This document shows positions 1-9,960 of a stretch of DNA of 64,000 bases, piece after piece. This DNA comes from Isoetes taiwanensis (taxonomy: Eukaryota > Streptophyta > Lycopodiopsida > Isoetales > Isoetaceae), in contig JAJEKV010000004.1 in NCBI GenBank assembly GCA_021234155.1, positions 29,109,305-29,173,304 of the forward strand. The letters are read 5' to 3'. Every line of letters begins with the position of its first letter. Positions within the stretch are counted from its first letter, which is position 1. Position numbers and translations under genes: made by a program. The notes under the pieces are model-generated. The model made no database searches. It had not been told where the DNA came from and saw nothing but the letters and a program-made list of their open reading frames with translations.

Positions 1-214
1 CATTGTTCTACGCTTATCCCGTGCTAAAGCAACTTTCTTCTCTCAAGGCCCATAAGAATTGTCTTTGAGAGGGCCCGGACTTGGCGAGCGGGGGTTTGTA
101 AGGTGTGGGCGGCGGTGGGCTGCAGTAAGGAGAAGGTCGTGAGATCTTTGGTTCTTTGGCGTGTCTTCCTCAAGGCTTAATGCCTTAGCTTCCGCCACTG
201 CATCGATTTTGGGT

Positions 215-1066
215 CTATGGCCTTGACCATACGTTTAATGGATGGGGCCAACCCTTCAATGTAGCCCCTCTCGCTCTTTTCTCATTCATTTCGGCGCGTA
301 CAACCTCAAGCGCATGAATTGCCGATTGTAGGCCCGCGAACATGCCCTTCTGTTCCAACCTGTAGAAGGTGCGAATGCGTTGGCATTTGTGCGCACGAGG
401 CGCGTAATGCGATTTAAAAGCCTTAGCAAACTTCACGAACTTGCTGACCGCTCCTATCCGGTGTTTAGCTCTGGCGTAACCCTTCCACCAAATACGAGGC
501 TCGGTAAGGTTCGTGGTGGCGACCTTCCCCGTATCTTTCTCTGTCATTCCATAGGACTTCCCGAATTCCTTCATTTCGTCCAACCAAGATTCCGCATTCA
601 AGCCTCCTCTGGATTTCCCATCAAACCGAGCCAACTTCGGTTCTTCCATATACTAGTGATGCATTTGTATCAACGGTTTTTTTCGGTATTCCTTATCCTT
701 ACGCCTTGAATGGTCACTTGTCGATGGCGAGGACCCGAAGAACCGAAGTGGTTGAATGTGAGGAAGGAAGCGGGCTATCCTTAGAGGAACTTTGATGACG
801 CTTTTAGCATGAGTCCTCCTGTCATGCAGTGCAGGGGCTAGCTCTGGGAGGAGATGGTCATGTTGTGTGGGCTCAATGGTCGCGGAGGTAATTCGGTCCG
901 ATCCCTCCCGATTATGTGGCGGTGGATTGGTATGCAACACATAAGCCTGTAACTTCGCCGAAAGTTGCCTTTTCATTAACATCAATCCCGTTGGGGTGAG
1001 CCCTACCGGGCGTTGGAGGGTGTTTTGCGGCAAGCACGCATTACACCGTCTATAGGAAGCATTCAT
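215..1066 (-). pseudogene. gag-like polyprotein remnant of LTR retrotransposon
   Basis: Minus-strand frame 649-215 has the layout of a retrotransposon gag capsid domain: a 'FDGKSRGG' start, a tryptophan in AESWLDEM, a WW pair (RIWWKGYAR), then a KFVKFAKAFKSHYAPRAH block with conserved F, F and Y-x-P positions. A further open frame, 1066-653, precedes it and may be the gag N-terminal region; a stop separates them near 650. The 1066 frame is rich in His and Arg and not recognisable by itself. The gag frame is closed at 215 and no zinc knuckle, protease or reverse transcriptase is visible in the remaining 214 bases. The copy is therefore interrupted. The capsid call rests on pattern and spacing only. 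Confidence 0.55.
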
Positions 1067-1121
1067 GAATATATAAGCAGATTTACATTAATGTACAATC
1101 CCTTTTTAAGTTAATCGAGAC

Positions 1122-1292
1122 AAAAGTATATACAACAGAAAACAATATTTGTATTTCATTCAAGTTGAGTACAACATCGGGTTGATTGATACATGGATTG
1201 AGACAAAAGTATATACAAACAGAAAACAATGTTTGTATTTCATTCAAGTTGAGTACAACATCGGGTTGATTGATACATGGATTGAGACAAAA
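1122..1292. repeat. 84-bp tandem duplication
   Basis: A unit containing 'gtatttcattcaagttgag' and 'gttgattgatacatgg' occurs twice in direct tandem, with starts offset by 84 bases (for example 1151 and 1235). The two copies are almost identical, pointing to a recent slippage or unequal-exchange event inside the retroelement. The short ORFs predicted here on both strands only reflect this duplication. Confidence 0.85.
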
Positions 1293-1378
1293 GTAGGTAT
1301 GATACAATGGGAACTCGTAAAGTTCTACTTGCACACAGCGTAACCACAACAACGAAAACATAACGGAAGAGACCAAGC

Positions 1379-1866
1379 CTAGGGGTTGGCGAAGGGGTAC
1401 AGGATCGCGTAGCGGGTACTCTCCCGTACAGCTCGGACGAGTTTATAGCGTGCCCAGGCTTGGACAATGATTGCTTGGTACTCCCATGTTGGGCTGATAA
1501 TCAGAAGGTTAAAGAGCCTTCGCATCGCATAAAAGAGTTGCCAAAGATGGTCATTGGCGTCCTCGAAGGCTTCGTGCCTGGTCATATTCCAGTAGTCCCA
1601 GGTACGACACAGGGTCATCTTCAGATCCTCGAAAGCTTGATCCCTGAGGATGTTAACTATCTCCAGCCCTTTGTCGGTGTGGGGAGTTCCCACGGTGGCG
1701 GTGGTTCGGTTTCATAGCCTTCCTCCCACTCTGGATATTCACCATATCTTTGGCCATAGTCCTGGTCTGGCGGCCCGGGATCGTCCCTCCTAACCATATC
1801 GGTGATTCTCTCCTCATATTCCCAAATGGTTTCCTCTGCAATATAGTTGGAATAAATAGAGAACAT
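1379..1866 (-). CDS. Uncharacterised retroelement ORF, probably frameshifted
   Basis: A minus-strand frame begins with ATG at 1864-1866 (MFSIYSNYIAEETIWEYEER...), is acidic and rich in Tyr, Pro and Glu, and closes at 1657. An overlapping frame, 1693-1379, continues with a helical, Trp-rich stretch (DHLWQLFYAMRRLF). The overlap of 37 bases suggests one reading frame of about 160 residues broken by a single indel near 1660-1690, rather than two genes. I do not recognise the family. It lies between the H3-like ORF group and the gag remnant on the same strand, so it is most likely part of the retroelement. No membrane segment or signal peptide is visible. Confidence 0.35.
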
Positions 1867-2107
1867 TTTGTAATTCCATGATATTCTAAAATTTTAATAC
1901 TTTTGAAGAGGATGTCATATAAAAAAAAAACACACAATCCAATAATACTCCTCAAGAGAACTTTGTCTTAATAAGTAAATAAGGTACACCATTTGTTAAT
2001 ATGGTCCATTCAATTGCCAATCGAGAATCCCAGAACACACATAGATATATATATAAGAAAAACTAGCAAAACGTATATATATATACATTTCTCATAGCAA
2101 AATTATA

Positions 2108-3513
2108 CTAGGAACTAGGCCCTGCCTCTTGATCCTTAGCCCTAGGAGGTGGTGGAGGCGGTCGGTGTCGCAGCAGAGTAACCCCAGGGTCTACTGTGGC
2201 AGCCGCAACGGATGCAACCTCTGGTGGATAGGCAACGGCCAATGGGGCTGCCGTGAGGAGCTTCATGCCCATCCAAGGCGCAATGTCCTGACCCAAGGCC
2301 GTCAGGGCAAGATCCCGTCGTACGAGTACATACGTAAACGTACGATAGGGAAGCTTCTTGTGGCCGGCCAGTGTAGAGAGTGCACGGAGGGCCCACCATG
2401 AAGCTTCAGCCTCTGGCCCTAGATCTCGGGCTATGAAGAGGACTTGTCCATGTCGGAAGGCCGACAAAAAGAAACGGGTAAGGTGGTTACCCAAAGGCTT
2501 TTCCTTGAAGTCTCGATTCTTCGCCACTTCCTTATCCAAGTCCATGGGGACTTCTTCCTCCTTGAGCTCCTGTTGCTCCTCCTTCTTGTGCGCAGGGTTA
2601 TGGTATAAATCTTCACCCTCATCATCTGAGTCGGAGGGAACCTCAACCATATTAATGTTTGGGACGTGAGGTCCCATAGCCGTGAAGGCATCTGGTGCAG
2701 GTTGCGAAGCTGGTTCCTGCATCACGAAGTCGCGAAGACGTAATAGAGTCTCCGCCGGCTCTAGGGTCTCCTGACGGAACTGAAGCAGCTGGTGCACCTC
2801 CGGAGGAAGCTCGGTAGAAGTGAAGTCGATGAAATCATCCATACAATACTCCGCAAGCTCGTAAAGTACATGGTCTTTACGCCAGGCCGAATCCGGCCAC
2901 CACGTGATACGTCCAGATAATATCATCCAAGAGAAGGTATTCCTGCCCCTGGTGATAAATAACTGGAAGGCCGTCTAACCCTGACAAGCCTATAGATTGG
3001 TCACGGCGCGGTGGTAGCTCCTCTGCTAGCTCTTTCCAACGGGCAAAGTCGCCCATTCCTATATGCTCGTCATCCCCCTCCTCGGAGGATTCTCGGTAGC
3101 CCCGCCCTTCTCTCACGCAAGCAAGATTTCATCCTCAACGTATTGGTCCATGAGGATGGCTAGAGCGAAAAGTAGCTTGCGATATCGCTGCCTCGATGCC
3201 GGACCTTTGGTAGGTGTTTACCCCATCGGAGTTTCCCCTTCAGGACGTCATAAGCATGTGTGTCCCCGCCTAACATCTGCCGAACTATCTCCCGCTCCAA
3301 ATACAGCTGGGGAGGATCCCCCAGAGGAATACACAGAGGAAGCATGTCCTCCATGTAAAAATCAAGGAATCCGGCGTAATCCGGATGCCGCTGCATATTG
3401 GCAAGGAGATCTATGCGTTGGCATAGCAAAGGCTGCAGCAGGTCGAAGGGAACCTGTGGATCCCATTTCTCTCCATCAAGGTACCAGGCAGCAAGGTCGG
3501 CGGCGGCAGCCAT
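2108..3513 (-). CDS. Uncharacterised acidic/proline-rich retroelement ORF, in three frames
   Basis: Starts with a genuine ATG (3511-3513) in MAAAADLAAWYLDGEKW and reads to a stop at 3160. Coding-like sequence continues in a second frame (3116-2877, MREGRGYRESSEEGDDEH) and a third (2926-2108). The last part has an acidic stretch (SDSDDEGEDLYHNP), a Lys/Glu-rich block and a C-terminal proline run (RPPPPPPRAK). Together this would be roughly 450 residues. The changes of frame imply either two indels or unusual introns; I see no convincing splice sites. No family is recognised. A palindromic GCTGACGTCAGC lies about 80 bases upstream, so this ORF may have its own promoter. It sits between the H3-like ORF and gag. 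Confidence 0.4.
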
Positions 3514-3529
3514 GGCGCTAGAAGGGAGG

Positions 3530-3601
3530 AGAGAGGAAAAGAAGCGTTTAAAATAACCTTACAGTCCCCTTTTAAACCCTTTTATTAAAGCTGACGTCAG
3601 C
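3530..3601 (-). promoter_or_regulatory. Candidate promoter with palindromic TGACGTCA element
   Basis: Immediately upstream of the minus-strand ATG at 3513 are a pyrimidine-rich leader (3514-3540), a TATA-like TTTAAAAGGGG (around 3570) and the perfect palindrome GCTGACGTCAGC at 3590-3601. TGACGTCA is the classic bZIP/TGA-factor binding core. The spacing fits a plant core promoter. Function is inferred from motif and position only. Confidence 0.4.
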
Positions 3602-3711
3602 ATTTTATTTTAAATTTAACATAAAAAAACATTAAACTTTTAATTCAAAATAAAAGCCTCTTTATTAATTATCACAAAAAATATGTACAAATGCGGATCC
3701 CCGCAAATAGG

Positions 3712-4314
3712 CTAAGGTTGCTCCCCCCGTATCCTACGGGCGAGGGCTAAATCCTTAGGCATTATGGTGACCCTCTTTGCGTGGATAGCGCAAAGGTTGG
3801 CATCACCAAAAAGTGCTACCAAGTAGGCTTCAGCAGCCTCTTGGAGCGCCAAAATTGCAAAGGTCTGGAAACGGAGATCGGTCTTAAATTGCTGTGCGAT
3901 CTCCCGTACCAGCCTCTGAAAAGGCAGCTTCCTGATCAGAAGGTCCGTGGACTTCTGAAATTTGCGGATCTCCCGCAATGCCACGGTACCGGGTCGGAAC
4001 CGATGAGGCTTCCGCTGTGGCCCAGGCCCCGACGATGTTGGCACCGTCTTAGCCCCAGCAACCGGCCGGGAGTTATCCACTCGCTGCTGCCTCCGGTCGG
4101 AGCTGGTCTTCTTCCCAAAAGCCCCGACAGTCCTTAACTTATCCTTGTATTGACTGCCGGCCTTATGGGCAACTCCCTTCCTCCGGAGCTTAACGGTCGG
4201 ATGCGTCGGTTTTGGGTTCGAGCCACTCCCAGATGCACCTCCTCCCTGTTGGTCCCGCTGATCTTGTCGGTCCCGCTCATCTTGCTCCAACTTCTCGCTC
4301 TTCCCGAGCTCTCC
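3712..4314 (-). CDS. Histone H3-fold protein with non-H3 N-terminal tail, within a retroelement
   Basis: The last about 100 codons encode an almost complete histone H3 core: [16 protein letters not shown], the alpha-1 block [15 protein letters not shown], loop 1 FKTDLRFQ, alpha-2 [14 protein letters not shown], then [16 protein letters not shown] and ARRIRGE followed by a stop, only two residues from the canonical C-terminus. Loop 1 has normal H3 length, unlike typical CenH3. Homology starts at the KPHR segment (H3 residue 37 region). The usual tail with K4, K9 and K27 is absent and is replaced by about 100 Gln/Asp/Arg-rich and basic residues. The open frame begins after a TAA at 4315-4317 and contains no ATG before the core; a possible ATG at 4395-4397 lies in another frame, so this copy probably has an indel. 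No intron is seen. It lies on the same strand as, and upstream of, gag. Confidence 0.85.
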   Translation of the reverse strand, partial: GELGKSEKLEQDERDRQDQRDQQGGGASGSGSNPKPTHPTVKLRRKGVAHKAGSQYKDKLRTVGAFGKKTSSDRRQQRVDNSRPVAGAKTVPTSSGPGPQRKPHRFRPGTVALREIRKFQKSTDLLIRKLPFQRLVREIAQQFKTDLRFQTFAILALQEAAEAYLVALFGDANLCAIHAKRVTIMPKDLALARRIRGEQP

Positions 4315-4721
4315 TTAGGTCTTCTTGGATCCGAGCAAAAGTCGGGCCGCGGCACGGCGATTAAGTTCGGGCTGGTACCGTTAGGCCGCAGACCCATATC
4401 TATATCGAATAGTTGTCGATAGTCTATGCTAATGTCGGGATTTCTCCCCGACAAAAGCTGTTGGAACCCTCATGCCGGTGGTATGGGGGGAACCTCAATG
4501 GCTCTGCCATCAATGACGGCAAAGCCCCCGAAGCCGCCAGTGGTCAGCCCGCTCAATCTCCCTGGGTGGTCGCCCTCCCCGGCAAAACCCCTAATCTGGC
4601 CGCCCCCTCCCTCGACATCTTCCTCCTCCGTATGGCCTTCCCTGCTGGGGAGGATAAAATTTGATGAGCATCATTACCATATCAGGTTGCTCAACAAGGG
4701 TATATGGGAGTCGGGCGAGGT

Positions 4722-5039
4722 TCACCGGATGAGGAATGGCTCGAGAAGTGATAGACAGGATATGGAATCTCGTCCGTTGTTCTCAAACCTATTGACCAGC
4801 TCATCCAACAAGATGTCGATGAGGGCTGGGTCGGTAGCCATGTGCTTAGCAATCATGGCGTAGATCTCCACGATGCTCATGGTGGACGGGTCCGGAGCGC
4901 TCTTGGTAATGGCCATAGCGGTTAGTGCGGCGCCCGCTAAGGGGATGGCAAGGGGGCTTAAGATGCACAAGGCACAAGGGCGCAGGATCAAAGTCCCGTC
5001 GGGTGGCGATGGCGAGGGCTGCTCAGCGGTTGGAGGCAC
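4722..5039 (-). CDS. Uncharacterised short retroelement ORF
   Basis: A minus-strand open frame of about 105 codons with a Pro/Ser-rich start, then a helical segment (MSIVEIYAMIAKHMATDPAL, an in-frame ATG) and ILLDELVNRFENN. It lies between the W-box cluster and the H3-like ORF and could be the first coding block after the LTR leader. No family recognised. The helical part could be a fragment of a gag or structural protein, but there is no decisive motif. The plus-strand open frames over the same interval have no comparable composition and are taken as shadows. Confidence 0.3.
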   Translation of the reverse strand: MPPTAEQPSPSPPDGTLILRPCALCILSPLAIPLAGAALTAMAITKSAPDPSTMSIVEIYAMIAKHMATDPALIDILLDELVNRFENNGRDSISCLSLLEPFLIR

Positions 5040-5244
5040 GGAAGCAAGAACAAATGATGAAATGGTTTGCTAAACGGCCAATTAACTTTTAAAATTTCAA
5101 AATTTTTTTTCTTATTAACTTCAAAATTTTATTATTAAAAAAAATTATATGGCGGAAATACGCGCCACATACGGTCGGGCGCCGATGGCATTATACGGCA
5201 AGCGCCTCGACCGGGTGTCGCCGAAATGCAAGCGGCGCTCGAAG

Positions 5245-5394
5245 TTGACTGGCGGGCCCGTTGACTCGAAGTCCGACGGGTCGGGCGCGACAAGATTTCG
5301 GCGCTTCAACTTGACCAAAGTTTACAAAAGGCAAGCGGCGCGAATTCGCGCTTTTTGGGCCTGCCCTTGACCATTTTTTTCGCCGGAGTTGACT
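5245..5394 (+). promoter_or_regulatory. Cluster of five W-box-like motifs
   Basis: TTGACT/TTGACC occurs at 5245, 5261, 5311, 5367 and 5389, all in the same orientation, within 150 bases of GC-rich sequence. TTGAC[CT] is the core bound by WRKY transcription factors, and clusters are typical of defence- or stress-activated plant promoters. The cluster sits in the leader of the minus-strand retroelement, between its LTR and first ORF. Binding is inferred from the motif only. Confidence 0.4.
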
Positions 5395-5639
5395 GTTCTA
5401 GGGTAATGCAAGTACGCCCGATCCAAGGAAACCATCTCCTTCGTCATTTGAGCTACCCACTGACACCTGTTAGGCCTCCAATCTTGGCCCCTCCACTTCA
5501 AAGCTACAATTTCTTAACTTAACCTAACACCAAACCAAACAACAAAGAGAACTAACGACACATTGACTTAGCCTCATCCTAACTACCGTATACGAAGTTA
5601 GTGTTTGGCGGCTGCTATGATCTCGAAAGCAACCGAAAT
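5395..5639. other. Retroelement leader with no gene
   Basis: Between the W-box cluster and the LTR no ORF or RNA gene is seen. A primer-binding site is expected next to the LTR on the minus strand, but no clear match beginning with TGG could be identified, partly because the LTR edge is diverged. Confidence 0.4.
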
Positions 5640-7236
5640 CACGGCTCGATCCTTAATATATACGACCACGGACGTGATACATACGGGACTTTCCCTCCCA
5701 TGGCAATCATCTCACCATGAGCAGGGCCCTCCGCCTATTTCGGGCCATCTATGAAATGAGGCCCCAAAGAAGGACACCTAAGGGGTCATTCGCCCACGCC
5801 TTCAATGGGACTCCTACGTCAAGGAAGCATGAATACAAGGGTTAGCACACAAAGATGAATATACATAAATAACCACCACGAAGGGTGGCGAATCCATCTA
5901 ATATACCAACGGCATAGAATATGCATCTAATCCTAGGAAAACACCCGTAACCCGTGTTCTACCCGGCTCGGACTCGGTGAGGATCGACCGACTACCGGGC
6001 CTCAAGGGATCAGCAGACCGAGTCTTGGCATGGCGTTGGCGGGCATAGAACATTGGCTAGGGTTGTCCACTCCATCCGCCCCTCCATTGCACACTTTGCG
6101 GATGGGTCGATTCATGCTATGGCTTTGCTATAGCCTTCTCGAGACGCAAACTTCAGGGTATCACCCTCGAGCCTACCTGTGTTCATGACGCTTGTCCGAT
6201 GAGGCAGGTCGGGAGGCGCCCCTTCCGTAATCACGGTGGTTCCATGGGTGAGCTAGAGAATACGCGGCCGCATCGGCGACCCCGCATCCGTACCCGACTT
6301 ACTCACCCTAAATCTACTCAAAGTGCATGGTGCTCCATACGGATCACACCCCTACACCTGTGGAGTGTCGGACCCATACCCGCCCTCAACGCGTGACCGG
6401 CCATCGCCTAGCCCACTTGTAGGAGTCTCGTGAGCCTTGTATGCTCATGCAAGACCCCCCCTCATGTCACCTTGTGTTCCTTGTCCGGTGCTAAGCCGCA
6501 CCATAGCATCTAGGACCGGTGGGTTCTTGTGCACGTGCCGCATTTAATGGGACTCTGTATGCTATCTAGGAGCATACTACAATACACTGGTTCAGAGGTC
6601 TCTACCCCGTAATCCCCCGCTTTGAGTCGATTAAACAAAGAGCTAACAATCCATCCTTTTGAGTAGAAACCGTAATTGAATATAAAGAGAACTTGTTTGT
6701 ACAATCAAGGGTTAGTTTCTATGATTGATTCACAAAGAGAACAGAGAGAGACGGACACAACCAAATGTTAACTAGAATTCACATAGCCACCTACCTGAAT
6801 TCCCGGCTGGACTCGCTTCCATGGGGGCCTCCATCTTCCTCGGGAGTTGAGAATTCAGTTGTTACTTCACGTGGACGTTATGGTGATCTTCCGCAAGTGT
6901 CCGATGGAAAAAGCTCCCCGGCCTTCCTTGGTCGATCTTCGTGAGTCAATCCCAGGGATAGGGGTCAAGTTGGCATCCAAACTTGGCAATCCCCATCTTT
7001 GCCAATCGATTTAAAGTGTGGCGCCTTCCCAAATGGTAATTAGCCTAATTTCCCAGGTTATAGGTTATTATTATTAATGTGTTAAATTAGCATAGCTAAT
7101 TTAATCCTTTTTAAGGTAACCCCCTAGGTTGCAATTAAGTTCCCATACCCCCATGGTAGCGTACCTTTAGGGAGTGACGTGCTTGTATTTGTACGTGTCC
7201 CGTATAGTAGACCGTATAAATACGTGGAACGTCACA
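5640..7236 (-). repeat. 5' LTR of the minus-strand retroelement
   Basis: The right end is the sequence GAACGTCACA, ending at 7236, matching the LTR ends at 35049 and 45877. The left end is placed near 5640 by alignment of the segment with 'atacgg' and 'agggccctcc' to the LTR start at 33446; the terminal bases are diverged, so this edge is uncertain by some tens of bases. Length, about 1.6 kb, equals the LTR length of the complete element. Internal blocks shared with the other LTRs include the one at 6060-6100 and the 'aggagcat' region near 6567. No plus-strand gene is evident inside it. Confidence 0.65.
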
Positions 7237-7488
7237 CTTTTGGCTAATCACGCTGCCCTCTGTGCTCCTGTCTGCGTAGCTTGTTCACATCATGCTTTAT
7301 TTTCTTGAGACCAAGAACAACTTGTGTGAAGTGCAATGTGCTGTCTGATTCTAGACTGTTATTTTGGGTAGTAAGGGATTTGTGGCAGAGATAGATGCTA
7401 GTTAGCTTTGCAAGGCAGATGGGTTAGTTTGTGCTTAGGGCTATAGTTTGCTTTGTTATTTGTTCTGCTTGTGGTTGCCTCATTTCAA

Positions 7489-7857
7489 AAATTGCGCCAG
7501 ACCAGCCATCTCAAGTAACTGTCATTGAAACGGTTGCAAGCTTTTTGCAAAATTTTGGGCAGGTGACTGCAATAGCAATAGATCGTATAATGGGGTATAG
7601 AGTAGTTTCAAACCTTGCCATTGTTAAATGGGTATTTCCTGCAGTGAACGTGCAGACATTTGATTCTTTGATAAAGTTTGGAAGGTAAGTACATTTGTTC
7701 AATGTGAATTTGCAGAATTGTGAATCGCACACTTGATTTGAGGAAGGATATAACTAAAGCGAAAGTTGTGTTTGGCCAAGGACATGCTACTTTAGAACAA
7801 GCAGAGATCCATCTATTTTCGCTACAGGCTAGTACTTGTGCACCTTTTAAGGTTTAG
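7489..7857 (+). pseudogene. CBP80 (nuclear cap-binding protein large subunit) exon relics
   Basis: Exon-like block 7489-7684 encodes IETVASFLQNFGQVTAIAID followed by RIMGYRVVSNLAIVKWVF, closely matching the late MIF4G-like region of plant CBP80/ABH1 (cap binding in pre-mRNA processing and miRNA biogenesis). It ends at a consensus donor (AAG/GTAAGT, 7685). After an acceptor at 7714-7715 the frame resumes with IVNRTLDLRKDITKAK, matching the CBP80 segment that ends in DLRKDI. The intervening 'intron' is only 31 nt, too short to splice in plants, and nothing of the remaining roughly 800-residue protein is seen nearby. The frame runs to a TAG at about 7857. This is therefore a gene fragment. Confidence 0.6.
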
Positions 7858-9211
7858 TGATCAAAATATGCAATGCAAGTTTTGCTGCGGTTGTAGCCTA
7901 TTTGGGATTCAATTTTATAAACCTTGCTTGTTGATATCAGATGAAAGATCTCTATAAAAACAATAAATTTTCAGATTGCATCGTATAATTGCAGCAGTTG
8001 GAAGCGTAATTGATAGTACTTCAGGTGAACCATGGATAGTTGATTGTAAACATTCTATATTGCATTTGACTTATACAGTTATCAATTTGTTTGAAAGTCT
8101 TCATATTATGAAGCTGAGCTACACTCCAAAAGTCGTATAACAGAAAGCACTCTCCCTGTATATTGGCAGAATAGTTGCCTTAATTTGTCGTAGAAGGGGT
8201 GATTGGAGTTTTCAATGGTGGACGTTCAGGCATGGCACTAACTGTAATATGTGTTGTGCTTTTTATAATTTAGTGTGTAGCTTTTTAAATGCAAATCCAC
8301 TCTGTTGGCGTGAAGTGTGTATTCCTTAAATTGCATTCCTTGGTTGTTTTATCAGTTCTTTTTTTTCGGTCTTTGCCACACAAAGGGAAGTATTCAGCTA
8401 ATAAACAAGCTTGTCTTGCGTCAGCGACATAGTGATCTGAGTCTTTTATCTGATAATGCTGTTTGAATTTGGCTGCAGATAATGCTGAGAGCAAAGAAGA
8501 CAAGGTAAGCAAATTAGACAGGGCAAGCTGGTTGAAGGCCTTTCAATGGGCCAAGGAGCATTCAGAAAAGCTTAGAATTTATTTCAAATATAATGCAAGA
8601 TTACTTCTATGCCACCACTAGTGTTGTCTGTTGCTACACTAATTCATGGTATTTGTGGTCCATGCAGGTTCTTAACAGTTCTAGGCCTTTGCGTATTAGT
8701 GTATTGGCGTTTTTTGTTTCAATAAGGTAGGAAGATTGCCACAACTTACAAAAAAAAAAGCCCTACTTTCTGTGCATTAGGTGATAAGGGGCAGAGTGTG
8801 TAAATAAATGTAAGCAAAACCATAGAGTTGCCATTATTTGAGGCGGAGCATGATCCTGATTCTGATCAGAATTATGACAGCCAAATAATTAGATTTTTCT
8901 AGTCAGAATAGTTGATAAATTAAGCTAGAAAAAGTATGCTCCAGTTTTCAATTATAATACAGACATTCCTCAATTTAGATGCCCAATGCAATACTTTGGT
9001 CCTGGCTTTTGTGTTGTCTAGGAACGTTGGGTTTACAAGCTAGTCCTGAGCAGCAACAGATGCATGCACCTTGAGGGCATGGGACATCAACAAGTTTTTA
9101 TGCACAAGATGCAATAATCAGTGATTTTGATGCTGGCCATAGCAATGGTGCAATTACTTTAGGGCAATGATCCCTAAACCCTAAAGTAACGAACGGCAAT
9201 TTTCATTCCAG
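7858..9211. other. Gene-poor stretch between CBP80 and SNF2 relics
   Basis: AT-rich sequence. A single exon-like block at 8480-8508 (an AG acceptor, codons DNAESKEDK and a GTAAGC donor) may belong to one of the flanking gene relics, but it is too short to assign. No other coding signal or RNA gene recognised. Confidence 0.4.
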
Positions 9212-9960
9212 GTCATTATATTCAGTCAACTTATGCAAACTATTGCATGGTTAAAGGCGGAAATTTAAAAAGCAAGGCATCAATTATCGATTTATAAGTG
9301 GTGACGTGCCAATGAAGAAACGCTGGCAACCAATTGAAGTCTTCCAAAAGGTTTCGTTCCTCTTATAAATCGTTTTATCAATCTGGTAGCTACAAACTTA
9401 ATAATAATGCTAAACTTACATATGACGTTAAGAACTCGAGCAATAGATCTGTTGGCTTGTATTGAAGATGAATTTAATTGCAGGATTCTCCCACTAGGGT
9501 TTTTCTACTGTCCATCCGCACTGGAGCCGTAGGGATAACTCTTACAGCAGCTTCTCATGTTTACATAGTATGGAAGATTGCCCATATATTTGAGCATGTT
9601 ATGTCCTTTTACTTTCAAGCTTTTGTTGGCTTATGTGCATCAGCTTGAGCCTTGTCTTAACCCAGCGGTAAGTTGCTAGCATAACTTTAATGTCCTTCCC
9701 TTTCACAATGTCAATTGTTACCTTGCAGCTGGAGAAACGAGCTGTAGGATGTTGCTGGAGAAAGCGGCCTGTTGTCATCAAAAGGTAAATAACCTTCTTG
9801 TGTTAGGTTTTGTTTTGATCCTCTTCCTACTATACTAAATCATCCATCTTTGTAAATCAGGCTATTTGTTGAGAATTCTGTAGAGGCAATCATCATGAAG
9901 ATTATTAGGAGTCGAAACATCACCATTTTGCCACTTTATGCACAGCATTCTGAATCTGCT
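9212..9960 (+). pseudogene. SNF2-family helicase C-terminal domain, degenerate multi-exon copy
   Basis: Five exon-like blocks with AG/GT borders encode consecutive HelC motifs: 9212-9350 (VIIFSQLMQTIAWLKAE, frameshift, FKKQGINYRFISGD...IEVFQK), 9484-9567 (FLLSIRTGAVGITLTAASHV, motif V), 9644-9667 (EPCLNPA), 9729-9784 (LEKRAVG...RPVVIKR, motif VI) and 9861-9960 (LFVENSVEAIIMKIIRSR). The EPCLNPA signature resembles RAD5/SMARCA3-like and F-box/SNF2 plant proteins. The copy has a one-base shift near 9257 and lacks the residues that should form the R-x-G-Q part of motif VI (WRKRP instead of WRMGQ-type), so it cannot be an active ATPase. The ATPase N-lobe (Walker A, DExx) is not seen upstream. Introns are 61-133 nt. 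Confidence 0.75.

Larger units (their letters stand above)
1..7236 (-). mobile_element. LTR retrotransposon, partial, carrying a histone H3-like ORF
   Basis: Read on the minus strand, an LTR at about 7236-5640 is followed by a leader, several ORFs (about 5039-4722, 4314-3712, 3513-2108, 1866-1379) and then a gag-like frame at 1066-215 that runs toward the left window edge. The LTR shares sequence with the LTRs of the element at 33.4-45.9 kb, for example the stretch around 6060-6085 that recurs at 33840. Its outer end is ...GAACGTCACA on the plus strand, i.e. TGTGACGTTC on the minus strand, as in that element. Pol and the second LTR would lie left of the window. Extra ORFs ahead of gag are known in Ogre-type Ty3/gypsy elements, but I cannot assign this one to Ogre. 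The grouping of all ORFs into one element is inferred from shared strand and order. Confidence 0.6.

Noticed and set aside
3712-4314. Centromeric histone CenH3
   Set aside because: Loop 1 has the normal H3 length and keeps FKTDLRFQ, and the core differs from canonical H3 at few sites. The divergent tail alone is not enough for a CenH3 call.
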